DNA from: Candidatus Neomicrothrix sp. UBA2110
GTDB lineage: Bacteria > Actinomycetota > Acidimicrobiia > Acidimicrobiales > Poriferisodalaceae
Reading direction: 5' to 3'
NCBI GenBank assembly: GCA_002331465.1
Contig: DCYM01000049.1
Coordinates: 1 to 15,800, forward strand
Length of the DNA stretch: 15,800 bases
The notes beneath the pieces are model-generated. The model was not told where the DNA came from and did not search any database. It worked only from the letters and a program-made list of their open reading frames with translations. Shown piece after piece: positions 1 through 7,377 of the stretch. Numbering within the stretch: the first letter of the stretch is position 1; each line of letters begins with the position of its first letter. The position numbers and the translations under genes are program-made.

Positions 1-425
1 GATTGTGAATTCGCGTCGGTGAGAGCTAACCAAGTTGAGCAAATTTGGGTACCGTCAACCGCCCAATAGGGTCGATCTTGATGCCAAACGAATTGTTCCT
101 GCGTACCGGGATCTTTAACGAACACGTGATCGTAATACAGGCGAATATTCTTTGAATTAGTGGCTATCGCGGCCATAGCAGCAAGCCTGGAGTTCTCGGC
201 GAAGCGACGAAAATCGGGACGAACGGGATGCAAGTAGCGGTCCTGAAAAAACATTCCGGGAGCGTCACCTGGTGACATATCACCACCGAAACGCCCGGGA
301 GAATCAATTAAACCATCAACCGATTGAAGTATTTCTTCAACCAGAGCACCGTCCACTGCCCGAGGGACGTGGATGACGCCGTCGGCCTTGAATGTCGCAA
401 CCTGGTCCTCATCTAAAACGTCCAC
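1..425 (-). CDS. Phytanoyl-CoA dioxygenase (PhyH) family protein, 3' end outside window
   Basis: This is the N-terminal 141 residues of a probable Fe(II)/2-oxoglutarate-dependent oxygenase; the gene runs off the left edge. Reading the minus strand from base 425 gives an open frame with the PhyH signature: a DHVFVKDPG segment (residues 99-107) followed by FVWHQDRPYWAVDG, in which H115 and D117 form the first two iron ligands of the HxD...H facial triad. The third ligand and the 2-oxoglutarate-binding Arg would lie beyond the edge. The GTG start at 425 is chosen because AGGTGA sits four bases upstream, an in-frame stop (the polA TAG) lies 21 bases upstream, and residues 7-20 match the usual family opening (DEDQVATFKADGVI). 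It follows polA directly, so it is probably cotranscribed. Family members hydroxylate acyl-CoAs or many other small molecules; the substrate cannot be told from the fragment. Confidence 0.85.
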   Translation of the reverse strand, partial: MDVLDEDQVATFKADGVIHVPRAVDGALVEEILQSVDGLIDSPGRFGGDMSPGDAPGMFFQDRYLHPVRPDFRRFAENSRLAAMAAIATNSKNIRLYYDHVFVKDPGTQEQFVWHQDRPYWAVDGTQICSTWLALTDANSQ

Positions 426-446
426 GTAATCACCTGCGAGTTGAGC

Positions 447-2867
447 CTAGATGTTCTCAATAACGTCATGGTCGGAGAGACTCGACCGGACATCAGTATC
501 TGCCTTAGCGGGGATATCTGGACACCAGATTTGCATGGCTTCTTCCATTGTGCCCTTCACTACTATCGCCACTTCATGAGCGTCACTGCGATTGCATTCG
601 ACGACGACACTGTCATGGACTGTTTGCACACCGACCGCGCTATCGAAACGAGATAGTCGCACGTAGAGCAGTCCGTACGCCTCCAACATCACGTCCGCCA
701 CACCACCTTGGATAGGAGCGTTTCTGTAGGCATTCGCCATCTGCGATATGCGCGAGGTAAGAGACTTATTCAATAAAAGAACCGCTGCTTCAGACCCCAT
801 GTGTTCCTTGACCTGATCGACAATCGTTCGCCTCAAGGGTCGGTTTTCGAGCAATTTTGTGACTTCGGTAGATGACAAAAGTTGGTCATCGTTTTTGAAT
901 TTGACGTCGTGTTCCTCGGCGACCAGCCGCCGAACTCGTTCCGGCCCCTCTTTGCTGGATTCAACAATTGTTCGAGCTGCCTGTTCCAAAACACCTTCCG
1001 TGTGAAAAGTGAACTGCTGCCGTCGGCCGGATTCGGTGAAGGACTGAAATCCGAAAGCTTCGGTGTTTCGTTTCAGCACTACCGGTGCTTCAAAAGAAAG
1101 TGTCCAAGCAATTTCGTCGACCTCCCAGGGCGATCCCAGATGGGCAACTACATCTTCAGCGGTTGGCCAGTTGCGGTGCTGGTCGCGATGCTGGCGGACG
1201 GCTCGACGGACAAGAGGCCAGATCTGGTGCAACCGAAGAGTGAGTTGCCAATCGATCTCGTCGTGAGATGAAGCCAAATCTTCAATAAATCGATCTCGGC
1301 TAGAGACCCAAGACGCGATTTGTGGGTAAGCGGACAGATACTGTTTAAGGAGGATGTGGCCCTCTTCGGTGGACGTTTCAACGCCAGCTTGAGAAAGGCT
1401 TCGAGCCAAGCCAGCGCCTCGTTGACCGTAAACGATCCCGAAATTAATCCGTTTAGCTTTGTCGCGGTATTCGATATGGCTCTCTGGATCCGATACCGCT
1501 AAGGCGTCCATGTCAACGTTAAACATGCGCTCAGCGGTCGCACAGTGGATGTCAGCCCCGGCCTCGAAAGCGTCGCGGAGGTTGCGGTCGCCCGCTACTT
1601 GGGCGGCGAACCTTAACTCGGCTTGACTCAAGTCTGAATAAACGAAGACTCTTTCGGCTTCGACGGGTCGTATGTACTGCTTCATTTTGGGAGAGAAGTT
1701 CTGCGCGTTCGGTCTTCTGCTGGCCAATCTGCCGGTGTTAGTCCCCACGACCTGCAAATACTCCGGATGCATTCGACCTTCGGTGTCGATGTGTTCACGA
1801 ATCGAATTTCCGTAGGTCGAAAGAACTTTGGTGAGTTCCCGGAACTCTAGAAGCGCTTGGCAGATATCTCCTCCGATGTCAGAGAGAACTGTCGCGGTGA
1901 GCGGGTCCGTGGGAAGCAGCAACCTTGGTTTGCCGAAGGTGTTGGAAGACCATGCGAGGACGTTATCTGTGCTCCATTCGTTGAGCGTTGCCTTTGCCTG
2001 ACGTTCACTTCCGGGATTCCAAGATGGTTCTAGTGTCTCGCCGAACAAGGTGCCCTGCCCGCCTCCAGTGAGTTCGGCTAAGCGTCCAGATACTTGTACT
2101 CGCCGCTGATCCATCTCGGTGAGTCTTTGTTCCCAGCGCACCCAATCAAAGGGAAGTCCCACCCGCTCCATGTGGTCCAGAAACGGACGCGCGTGTTGCT
2201 CAAGTCGGCAGACTTTTTCTAGTCCAGCGTCAACTAATCGCGACCTTATCTCTTCCGCGACCCACAGTGTCTCTACCGCATCTGCTGCGGCATAGGTCAC
2301 CTGTTCGACAGTGAGGGGATCACTTTCGGTGTATGAGAGCTGCGTACTTCCTTTACCTTCGACGTGTAGTCCGAGGTACCACTCAGTAGCCCAGGCAAGG
2401 CCGTGGTAGAACCCGAACCCTGTCCGTCCTTGATGTAACAAGGCATCCGCGAGTTGGGCGTCCCACCATGTCATGGACTCAAGAGATTCGCCGTTTTGTC
2501 GCGCAGGCTCGAAGAGATCTCGATCCAGTACTCGGGCATCGAAGTCGGCGTTCCATGCGTCGGCTTTGACTTCGCTTAATGTGGCGGCGAGAGACAAAGG
2601 CTCGATTTCGCGTACATCGAGAACCCAGGCGTGATCTAAGCCGTCCTTGTTTCGCGTGGCGGCAGAGATAACTCTAAGAGCTCCGGGATTGCTGTTTGGA
2701 CCGCTGAACGCTTCGGGGTTGTAAACCGTCTCTGTGTCTACGGCCCTCATAGTCGACTGTTGAAGCGCGACAGCGAAGTCTTCTAAGCAGGTGTCATCGA
2801 CGCGAGTGATTGGGACGTCAGCAACTGTTCTTGATGACCGAGGCCGAGGATCGACGGGAATGACCAC
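447..2867 (-). CDS. Family A DNA polymerase with 3'-5' exonuclease, no 5' nuclease domain, enlarged fingers region
   Basis: An 806-residue DNA polymerase related to Pol I. The N-terminal DEDDy exonuclease looks intact: DTE (D44, E46), NADFD (N106, D110) and YAAAD (Y192, D196). The polymerase core has the template/primer motif NTGRLASRRPNAQN (377-390), motif A SDLSQAELR with D412, motif B RDKAKRINFGIVYG with R468, K472, F476 and Y480 (E. coli R754, K758, F762, Y766), the APIQGGVAD region (Q720, E. coli Q849) and motif C HDS (H751, D752; the usual second acidic residue is Ser753). No 5' nuclease domain precedes the exonuclease. From Y480 to Q720 there are 240 residues against 83 in E. coli Pol I, so about 157 are extra, apparently in two blocks near 531-605 and 630-705. 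GTG at 2867 is preceded by TAGTGT and six bases, a leaderless-type start. It lies 22 bases after an aminotransferase gene. It is probably an accessory or phage-like repair/replication polymerase, not the housekeeping Pol I. Confidence 0.9.
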   Translation of the reverse strand: MVIPVDPRPRSSRTVADVPITRVDDTCLEDFAVALQQSTMRAVDTETVYNPEAFSGPNSNPGALRVISAATRNKDGLDHAWVLDVREIEPLSLAATLSEVKADAWNADFDARVLDRDLFEPARQNGESLESMTWWDAQLADALLHQGRTGFGFYHGLAWATEWYLGLHVEGKGSTQLSYTESDPLTVEQVTYAAADAVETLWVAEEIRSRLVDAGLEKVCRLEQHARPFLDHMERVGLPFDWVRWEQRLTEMDQRRVQVSGRLAELTGGGQGTLFGETLEPSWNPGSERQAKATLNEWSTDNVLAWSSNTFGKPRLLLPTDPLTATVLSDIGGDICQALLEFRELTKVLSTYGNSIREHIDTEGRMHPEYLQVVGTNTGRLASRRPNAQNFSPKMKQYIRPVEAERVFVYSDLSQAELRFAAQVAGDRNLRDAFEAGADIHCATAERMFNVDMDALAVSDPESHIEYRDKAKRINFGIVYGQRGAGLARSLSQAGVETSTEEGHILLKQYLSAYPQIASWVSSRDRFIEDLASSHDEIDWQLTLRLHQIWPLVRRAVRQHRDQHRNWPTAEDVVAHLGSPWEVDEIAWTLSFEAPVVLKRNTEAFGFQSFTESGRRQQFTFHTEGVLEQAARTIVESSKEGPERVRRLVAEEHDVKFKNDDQLLSSTEVTKLLENRPLRRTIVDQVKEHMGSEAAVLLLNKSLTSRISQMANAYRNAPIQGGVADVMLEAYGLLYVRLSRFDSAVGVQTVHDSVVVECNRSDAHEVAIVVKGTMEEAMQIWCPDIPAKADTDVRSSLSDHDVIENI

Positions 2868-2873
2868 GCCATG

Positions 2874-2879
2874 ACACTA
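2874..2879 (-). promoter_or_regulatory. Candidate -10 element for leaderless polA transcript
   Basis: TAGTGT reads on the minus strand and is followed by exactly six bases and the GTG start of the polymerase gene. TANNNT-N6-start is the arrangement expected for actinobacterial leaderless mRNAs, where the start codon is +1. There is no Shine-Dalgarno sequence before this GTG and no clear -35 box. If real, the polymerase can be transcribed independently of the aminotransferase genes upstream. Confidence 0.4.
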
Positions 2880-2889
2880 GATCCGAAAA

Positions 2890-4044
2890 TTAAGCGAATT
2901 CAGCAAGTCGTCGCGTTAGCTCTTCGATTTCTGCCGGTTCGAGGTTTGCGAAGCTCATTCGTACCATCGCATCGTCCTCGGCGGTAAAGGCAGTGCCAGG
3001 TATTACAAGTACGTCGTGTTCAAGGATCAGTCTTCGGACGACCTCTGAGGTCGTCCGATCGGCACGTGGGTGGCGAACCCACCCGAAATAGGCGCCAGAT
3101 GCGACAACTTCGAAGCCTCCTGGTTGATCCTGCATCGCCGCCAGGAACCTGTCTTCTAGTTCTCTGATTCGGATAACTTGTTCGGCCCGCCACTCCTGGG
3201 CATGAAGCAACCCTGCGAGCGCGGCTTCTTGGCCTATCCGAGGTGCGCTAATCGCCACGCAATCCAAGATCTTGAGCGATTCGGTGATGATGCTCGTGCC
3301 CCCAACCACAGCGCCGCATCGATACCCGGGAATGGCGAAATCTTTGGAGAAGCTGTGGAGACTAATAACGTGGTCAGCCCAATCAGGGTTGATGAATAGC
3401 TCGTGCGTTCCGTTTTTCTCGTCGCGAAAAGAGCGGTAAGTCTCATCAACAACTAAAGCGATGTTGTGTCGGCGAGCTAAATCTGCGAAACCATGGATCA
3501 CTTCTTTCGGGATGGTTACGCCAGTTGGATTACCGGGGCTGACCAAGGTGATTAACCGCGTCTTGTCTGTCAGCAGACTCTCGGCATGTTCTGGATCGGG
3601 AATGAAGTCCGGCCCAGGATTCAGATGTCGAACGTTGACACCTTCTAGTCGAAGCCACATGTCGTGGTTGAAATAGAAGGGAGCAATAAGAAGGGCTTCG
3701 TCTCCAGGCGAGGTAAGGGCGCTCGCGACGATACAGAATGCCTGGTTGCATCCGGCAGTAACGAGAATCGACTCTGCAGACAGATCCGCTTCGTATCCTC
3801 GGCTCAGGTCATTCGCGAATTCTTCGCGCAATGCTGGCAAACCCGGCTGTGGGGGATAGCGACCCGCATCTGGTTCGTGCGCCACGCGTGCGATTCGCTC
3901 AATTACTGCGTCCGCTGGAGGAAAAGAAGGCGCGGCCTGTGAGAGGTCTAGTAGCGCTCGAGAGTTCGTTCTTAGCCCTACGAGAGCGTGCGCCGCCCCT
4001 ATAGGGGAGTGAGCAAGATTCTGTACTCGTTCACTGAACCGCAT
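2890..4044 (-). CDS. Class I/II (fold type I) PLP-dependent aminotransferase
   Basis: A 384-residue aminotransferase of the aspartate aminotransferase superfamily. Visible PLP-site residues are N172 in SPGNPTG, D200 and Y203 in VVDETY, and the Schiff-base Lys234 in SLHSFSKDFAIPGYR, with R242 nearby; R362 in MVRMSFANLE is the likely substrate alpha-carboxylate Arg. The GRYPPQPGLPALREEF segment (61-76) is the usual N-terminal YxxxxGxxxLR motif. The length is normal for the family. It starts 17 bases after the class IV aminotransferase stop and ends 22 bases before the polymerase start, so it is the second gene of a tight minus-strand run. ATG at 4044 has no strong Shine-Dalgarno sequence, and translation may be coupled to the gene before it. 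The amino donor and acceptor cannot be assigned from sequence alone. Confidence 0.92.
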   Translation of the reverse strand: MRFSERVQNLAHSPIGAAHALVGLRTNSRALLDLSQAAPSFPPADAVIERIARVAHEPDAGRYPPQPGLPALREEFANDLSRGYEADLSAESILVTAGCNQAFCIVASALTSPGDEALLIAPFYFNHDMWLRLEGVNVRHLNPGPDFIPDPEHAESLLTDKTRLITLVSPGNPTGVTIPKEVIHGFADLARRHNIALVVDETYRSFRDEKNGTHELFINPDWADHVISLHSFSKDFAIPGYRCGAVVGGTSIITESLKILDCVAISAPRIGQEAALAGLLHAQEWRAEQVIRIRELEDRFLAAMQDQPGGFEVVASGAYFGWVRHPRADRTTSEVVRRLILEHDVLVIPGTAFTAEDDAMVRMSFANLEPAEIEELTRRLAEFA

Positions 4045-4061
4045 TAGTCGTGGCCGCCCAC

Positions 4062-5081
4062 TTAGTCGTCATAGGGAACATCTATAAAATCGCGTGCCTC
4101 ACCGGCAGCGTTGCCAAAGGCTTCACCATCGAGTAATTCAATAAGACGTCGCGCCACCGGACCTACTTCTCCGGCACCGACCGGCACTTCATCCCACGAT
4201 GTCACCGGGAACAGATGAGTATCTCCACCGCAAAGAAACATCTCTGAAATCAAGTCGCCCCTGACTTCGGATGCCAGCACAGGTGCCTGCGATACAGAAG
4301 AAATGAGTCCTTCCCGCGTGAGCTCTCCAGAAGCCAGATCCATTACTCGCCGGATAGTCGTGCCAAGCAAAATGCCGTCAAATGGTGGAGTGCAAAGAAC
4401 GCCGTCATTAGTAACGAAAGCGGTATTGAGCACACAAGATTCTGCGACGTACCCATCGTCGTCGACGAGGACCCCGAAGGTTCCACCTCGATCGACTGCT
4501 TCCATATGGGTCAGCACATTGAGTAGGTAGTTGTTTGACTTAATTGTCGCCAGCAGAGGCGGTTTCATCGGCGTATCCAGCACAGTGGCCTCTGAAATGC
4601 CCGTGCGCATGGGGTCCAGTCCCTCTGCCCCAAGTGGAGCCGGGTCGAAGATTATGCAATAGAAGCAGGCCTCAGGGCATTCTTTAGGACTTGGTGAAAA
4701 GCCGCCCGGTCCAACACTCATCCAATAACGAACTGCGCCATCTCGGATCCCTGCGGCGCTTGCAGTATCAACGACCATCTCGATCAAATCATCTTTGTTC
4801 CACGGATGTTCTATTCGTGCCAACTCAGCGCTGTGTAACAGACGGTCAATATGTATGCCTAATCGGTAGAGCCGGCCAGAACTCAGGGTGCAGGTATCGA
4901 AAACTCCGTGGCCTCGGTGCACCAAATGATCATCAAGGGGCACCTGCATTAAGGCTGGGTCAGTGATCACCCCTCCTAGCCACGAACTAAACATCGCCCT
5001 GTATCCAGGCGCGCCACGTTTGCTTCGCAATCGAGAGAGGACCTCTGATTCGTTAAGGACACGACGACCGGAAGCAGTCAC
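4062..5081 (-). CDS. Class IV (fold type IV) aminotransferase / aminodeoxychorismate lyase-like protein
   Basis: A 339-residue PLP enzyme of the branched-chain/D-amino acid aminotransferase and PabC fold. Key features are DDHLVHRGHGVFDT (50-63), the phosphate-site Arg in HIDRLLHSAELA (R80), the catalytic Lys181 in IKSNNYLLNVL, and E214 in VAESCVLNTAFV, followed by the GILLGTTIRR turn (236-245). The N-terminal part before GGVITDP (VLSRLRSKRGAPGYRAMFSSW) resembles, from memory, the plant D-amino acid transaminase branch, which also has GGITTDP and DDHMVHRGHGVFDT. That supports the long GTG start at 5081 over an internal ATG at codon 30. TAGTCT lies seven bases before this GTG and no Shine-Dalgarno sequence is seen, which fits a leaderless start. 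Possible activities are D-amino acid or branched-chain transamination, or 4-amino-4-deoxychorismate lyase; sequence alone does not decide. Confidence 0.9.
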   Translation of the reverse strand: MTASGRRVLNESEVLSRLRSKRGAPGYRAMFSSWLGGVITDPALMQVPLDDHLVHRGHGVFDTCTLSSGRLYRLGIHIDRLLHSAELARIEHPWNKDDLIEMVVDTASAAGIRDGAVRYWMSVGPGGFSPSPKECPEACFYCIIFDPAPLGAEGLDPMRTGISEATVLDTPMKPPLLATIKSNNYLLNVLTHMEAVDRGGTFGVLVDDDGYVAESCVLNTAFVTNDGVLCTPPFDGILLGTTIRRVMDLASGELTREGLISSVSQAPVLASEVRGDLISEMFLCGGDTHLFPVTSWDEVPVGAGEVGPVARRLIELLDGEAFGNAAGEARDFIDVPYDD

Positions 5082-5088
5082 GAACTTG

Positions 5089-5094
5089 AGACTA
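5089..5094 (-). promoter_or_regulatory. Candidate -10 element for leaderless class IV aminotransferase transcript
   Basis: TAGTCT on the minus strand is followed by seven bases and GTG. It sits in the 95-base gap behind the copper ATPase and could be the main promoter of the aminotransferase-aminotransferase-polA-PhyH run. No convincing -35 is present at 17 bp (TTACTT at 5112-5117 is a poor match). Confidence 0.4.
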
Positions 5095-5176
5095 CGGCTG
5101 ATTGGCCTCGGAAGTAAGCAGCAGATGGCTGGAGTGGGGTACCAATGTTTATGTCAGGCAGCAACCGTAGGTGAGA

Positions 5177-7312
5177 TCAAGTGGTAGAGAGACTGCGGAA
5201 CCTACGAAGGCGAAGGCTGTTTGTCACGACGAGAAATGACGAGAGGGCCATTGCTATAGCAGCTTGTGTAGGTGCTAAAGATCCAATGATGGCGAGAGGC
5301 AGGGCGACCGCGTTATAGGAGAAAGCCCACATGAGGTTGACCTTTATTACTCGTAAAGTTTTACGCGACAAAGCGATGCCGTCGGCCACCGCCCGGGGAT
5401 CATTAGTCATGATCGTCAGATCGGCAGTGTTTCTAGCGGCGTCGGTCCCGGACTGCATAGCAATACCGAGATCGGCGATCGCCAAAGCTGGGGTGTCGTT
5501 AATTCCATCGCCGACCATCGCCACGCATTGCCCGTTGGCTTGCATTGCCGCTATGTGATCCCGCTTTTCTTCAGGTAGTACCTCTGCGATGACGTTGTTG
5601 ATGTGAATAGCTCGTGCGACTTTCTCGGCAACTTCGCAGCTATCGCCCGAAAGTAAAACCACCTCAAGTTCGAGATCGCGGAGCGAAGAAATTGCAGCGG
5701 CGCTAGTTGGCCGGATCTCGTCCGTGACGAAAACCCCGGCTTCGGCTACGGGTCCGCGACCCAGGAAAATTTGGGTGCCTGAAACATCGGACTCTTCGAG
5801 ACTGGTCGGAATCTCTTCGAACAGTGTTTTCTTGCCGACCCTCATTTCTATCCCGTTGACCGTGCCGGTGATTCCTTGGCCGGGGTGATTGAGGAAGTCG
5901 GTGACAGAAGCGGTTTCATCCGAAAACTGCGAAAATGCTCGGGCTATCGGGTGCTCCGACCTTGACTCGAGAGACCCGGCAAGCGACAGAAGAAACTCGC
6001 TGTTGTTGTTCGGGGCGGTCACTTTGACCACGATGGGCTTTCCGCGGGTAAGCGTGCCTGTTTTGTCAAAAACCACCGTGTCAACTCTACGAGTGGAGTC
6101 CAAGACGTGAGCTCCAGCGACGATTACTCCCAGCTGGGCGGCGCGGCCAGTTCCCACAAGAACTGCGAGAGGAGTGGCCAAGCCAAGAGAACACGGGCAA
6201 GAGACAATCAACACGGCTATAGCGGCGGTTAGGGCGTCACTCAACTCGTGCCCAAGTATCAGGCGAACCAACAATGTGCCGACGGCAAGAACGACCACGA
6301 TGGGCACAAAGATTGACGCAAGGCGATCAGCGAGACGTTGGATGGGAGCCTGACCAGCTTGAGCATCCTCCACTAGTCTCGCCACTCGGGCTATCTCGGT
6401 ATCTTCACCAACTGCGGTCGCCTCGACCACTAAAGCTCCAACGCCGTTGAGAACCCCGCCGGCAACGATCGCTCCAGGAGCTACTTCCACTGGGGAGGAC
6501 TCCCCGCTCGTTTGAGATGCGTCTACCTCTGATATGCCTTCAACGACTCGGCCATCGGTGGCAACGCGCTCTCCGGGGGCGACAATAAATTTCATTCCCA
6601 CCTCCAGATCCTCGACGGGGAGCTCGCGGCCGTCGCGTAGATGTACTTTGCTTGGAGCAATATCTGCCAGAGCGCGCAACGAATCACCTGAAGTCCGCAT
6701 CGCTCTGGCTTCCCACCATTTGCCAAGCAACACGAAAGCCACTATCGCTGCGGCTCCCTCAAAGTGAAGGGTGCGATCCGCTCCGGACACCAACACCACA
6801 ACTGACCATGACCAAGCTGCGAGCGTGCCGAGTGACACCAGGGTGTCCATTGCAAGGGAACGTTGCAAGATTTGAAGGCGAGCGGAGTGGTGGAAGGTCC
6901 ATCCAGCCCACCAAACGCTGACAGTTGAAAGCGCACCGATAACCCAGTCGCTGCCAGGGAACCCCACAAACATGGTGGCCATAGCAACGAAAGCGATACT
7001 TAGAGCTGGGATTGTCCGCCGCGCAAGAGTTGCCTCGGTCATCGCTTGGATCTCTGCGCGGTTCCCATTTTCCACGGCTCGAAAGCCCAGACTCGCGACT
7101 AGTTCACGCATCGCAGCCCGATCGACTGTTTCGTTATGCCAGATGAGCGAGGTAGCTGTGGCGAAGTTCACTCGAGCGTCCAGCACACCTTCCACATCCA
7201 CCAACGCGGTTTGAATCCGAGCGGCGCACGCGGTGCAGGTCATACCTTCAATGATGAATTGAGTACGTTCGTTGGCCGATGTCTGATTGACCGCAGAGTT
7301 GGTGACAGCCAT
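5177..7312 (-). CDS. copA: Copper-transporting P1B-type ATPase (CopA-like)
   Basis: An integral membrane pump that exports Cu(I) using ATP, 711 residues from the ATG at 7312. It has one N-terminal heavy-metal domain with GMTCTACAARI (C26, C29), an actuator motif TSGES (268-272; the usual TGE is SGE here), the transmembrane metal site CPC (372-374, followed by Ser where Ala is usual), the phosphorylation site DKTGTLT (D416), the P1B SEHP motif (H454, P455) and GDGIND (601-606). The last two helices carry YN (666-667) and MALSS (689-693) followed by NSLRLRR, the pattern of copper-specific P1B-1 pumps. An upstream in-frame ATG at 7333 would add seven residues, but TATCAT lies six bases before the ATG at 7312 and neither start has a Shine-Dalgarno sequence, so 7312 is preferred. 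It is divergent from rimO. No CopZ, CsoR or CueR gene is adjacent. Confidence 0.92.
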   Translation of the reverse strand: MAVTNSAVNQTSANERTQFIIEGMTCTACAARIQTALVDVEGVLDARVNFATATSLIWHNETVDRAAMRELVASLGFRAVENGNRAEIQAMTEATLARRTIPALSIAFVAMATMFVGFPGSDWVIGALSTVSVWWAGWTFHHSARLQILQRSLAMDTLVSLGTLAAWSWSVVVLVSGADRTLHFEGAAAIVAFVLLGKWWEARAMRTSGDSLRALADIAPSKVHLRDGRELPVEDLEVGMKFIVAPGERVATDGRVVEGISEVDASQTSGESSPVEVAPGAIVAGGVLNGVGALVVEATAVGEDTEIARVARLVEDAQAGQAPIQRLADRLASIFVPIVVVLAVGTLLVRLILGHELSDALTAAIAVLIVSCPCSLGLATPLAVLVGTGRAAQLGVIVAGAHVLDSTRRVDTVVFDKTGTLTRGKPIVVKVTAPNNNSEFLLSLAGSLESRSEHPIARAFSQFSDETASVTDFLNHPGQGITGTVNGIEMRVGKKTLFEEIPTSLEESDVSGTQIFLGRGPVAEAGVFVTDEIRPTSAAAISSLRDLELEVVLLSGDSCEVAEKVARAIHINNVIAEVLPEEKRDHIAAMQANGQCVAMVGDGINDTPALAIADLGIAMQSGTDAARNTADLTIMTNDPRAVADGIALSRKTLRVIKVNLMWAFSYNAVALPLAIIGSLAPTQAAIAMALSSFLVVTNSLRLRRFRSLSTT

Positions 7313-7318
7313 GAGGCA

Positions 7319-7324
7319 ATGATA
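7319..7324 (-). promoter_or_regulatory. Candidate -10 element for leaderless copA transcript
   Basis: TATCAT on the minus strand, close to the consensus TATAAT, is followed by six bases and the preferred ATG of the ATPase gene. No -35 match is visible. The spacing fits a leaderless mRNA and argues for the shorter of the two possible starts. Confidence 0.45.
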
Positions 7325-7362
7325 CTGGCGCATTCGAGATCGCCGACCAGCGTTCGCGGCCG

Positions 7363-7368
7363 TACCCT
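7363..7368 (+). promoter_or_regulatory. Candidate -10 element upstream of rimO
   Basis: TACCCT lies nine bases before the rimO ATG in the short region shared with copA. There is no Shine-Dalgarno sequence before rimO, so a leaderless or very short-leader transcript is likely. The spacing is longer than for copA, polA and cinA, so the call is weaker. Confidence 0.25.
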
Positions 7369-7377
7369 GGGATCACG

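Noticed and set aside
976..1275. Intein or mobile insertion inside the polymerase
   Set aside because: The extra residues come in two separated blocks, with no intein splice motifs and no change in reading frame or obvious base composition.
882..1500. Plus-strand open frames of 60-129 codons inside the polymerase gene
   Set aside because: They are antisense to a strongly supported coding sequence, resemble no family and lack start signals; similar shadows occur under every long gene here.
7313..7333. Seven-residue longer start for the copper ATPase at 7333
   Set aside because: No Shine-Dalgarno sequence, and the TATCAT-N6 element favours the ATG at 7312. Not fully excluded.
7362..7373. Possible CsoR-type operator (TACCCTGGGA) between copA and rimO
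   Set aside because: The symmetry is short and imperfect and it lies on the rimO side; such a short GC match is expected by chance.
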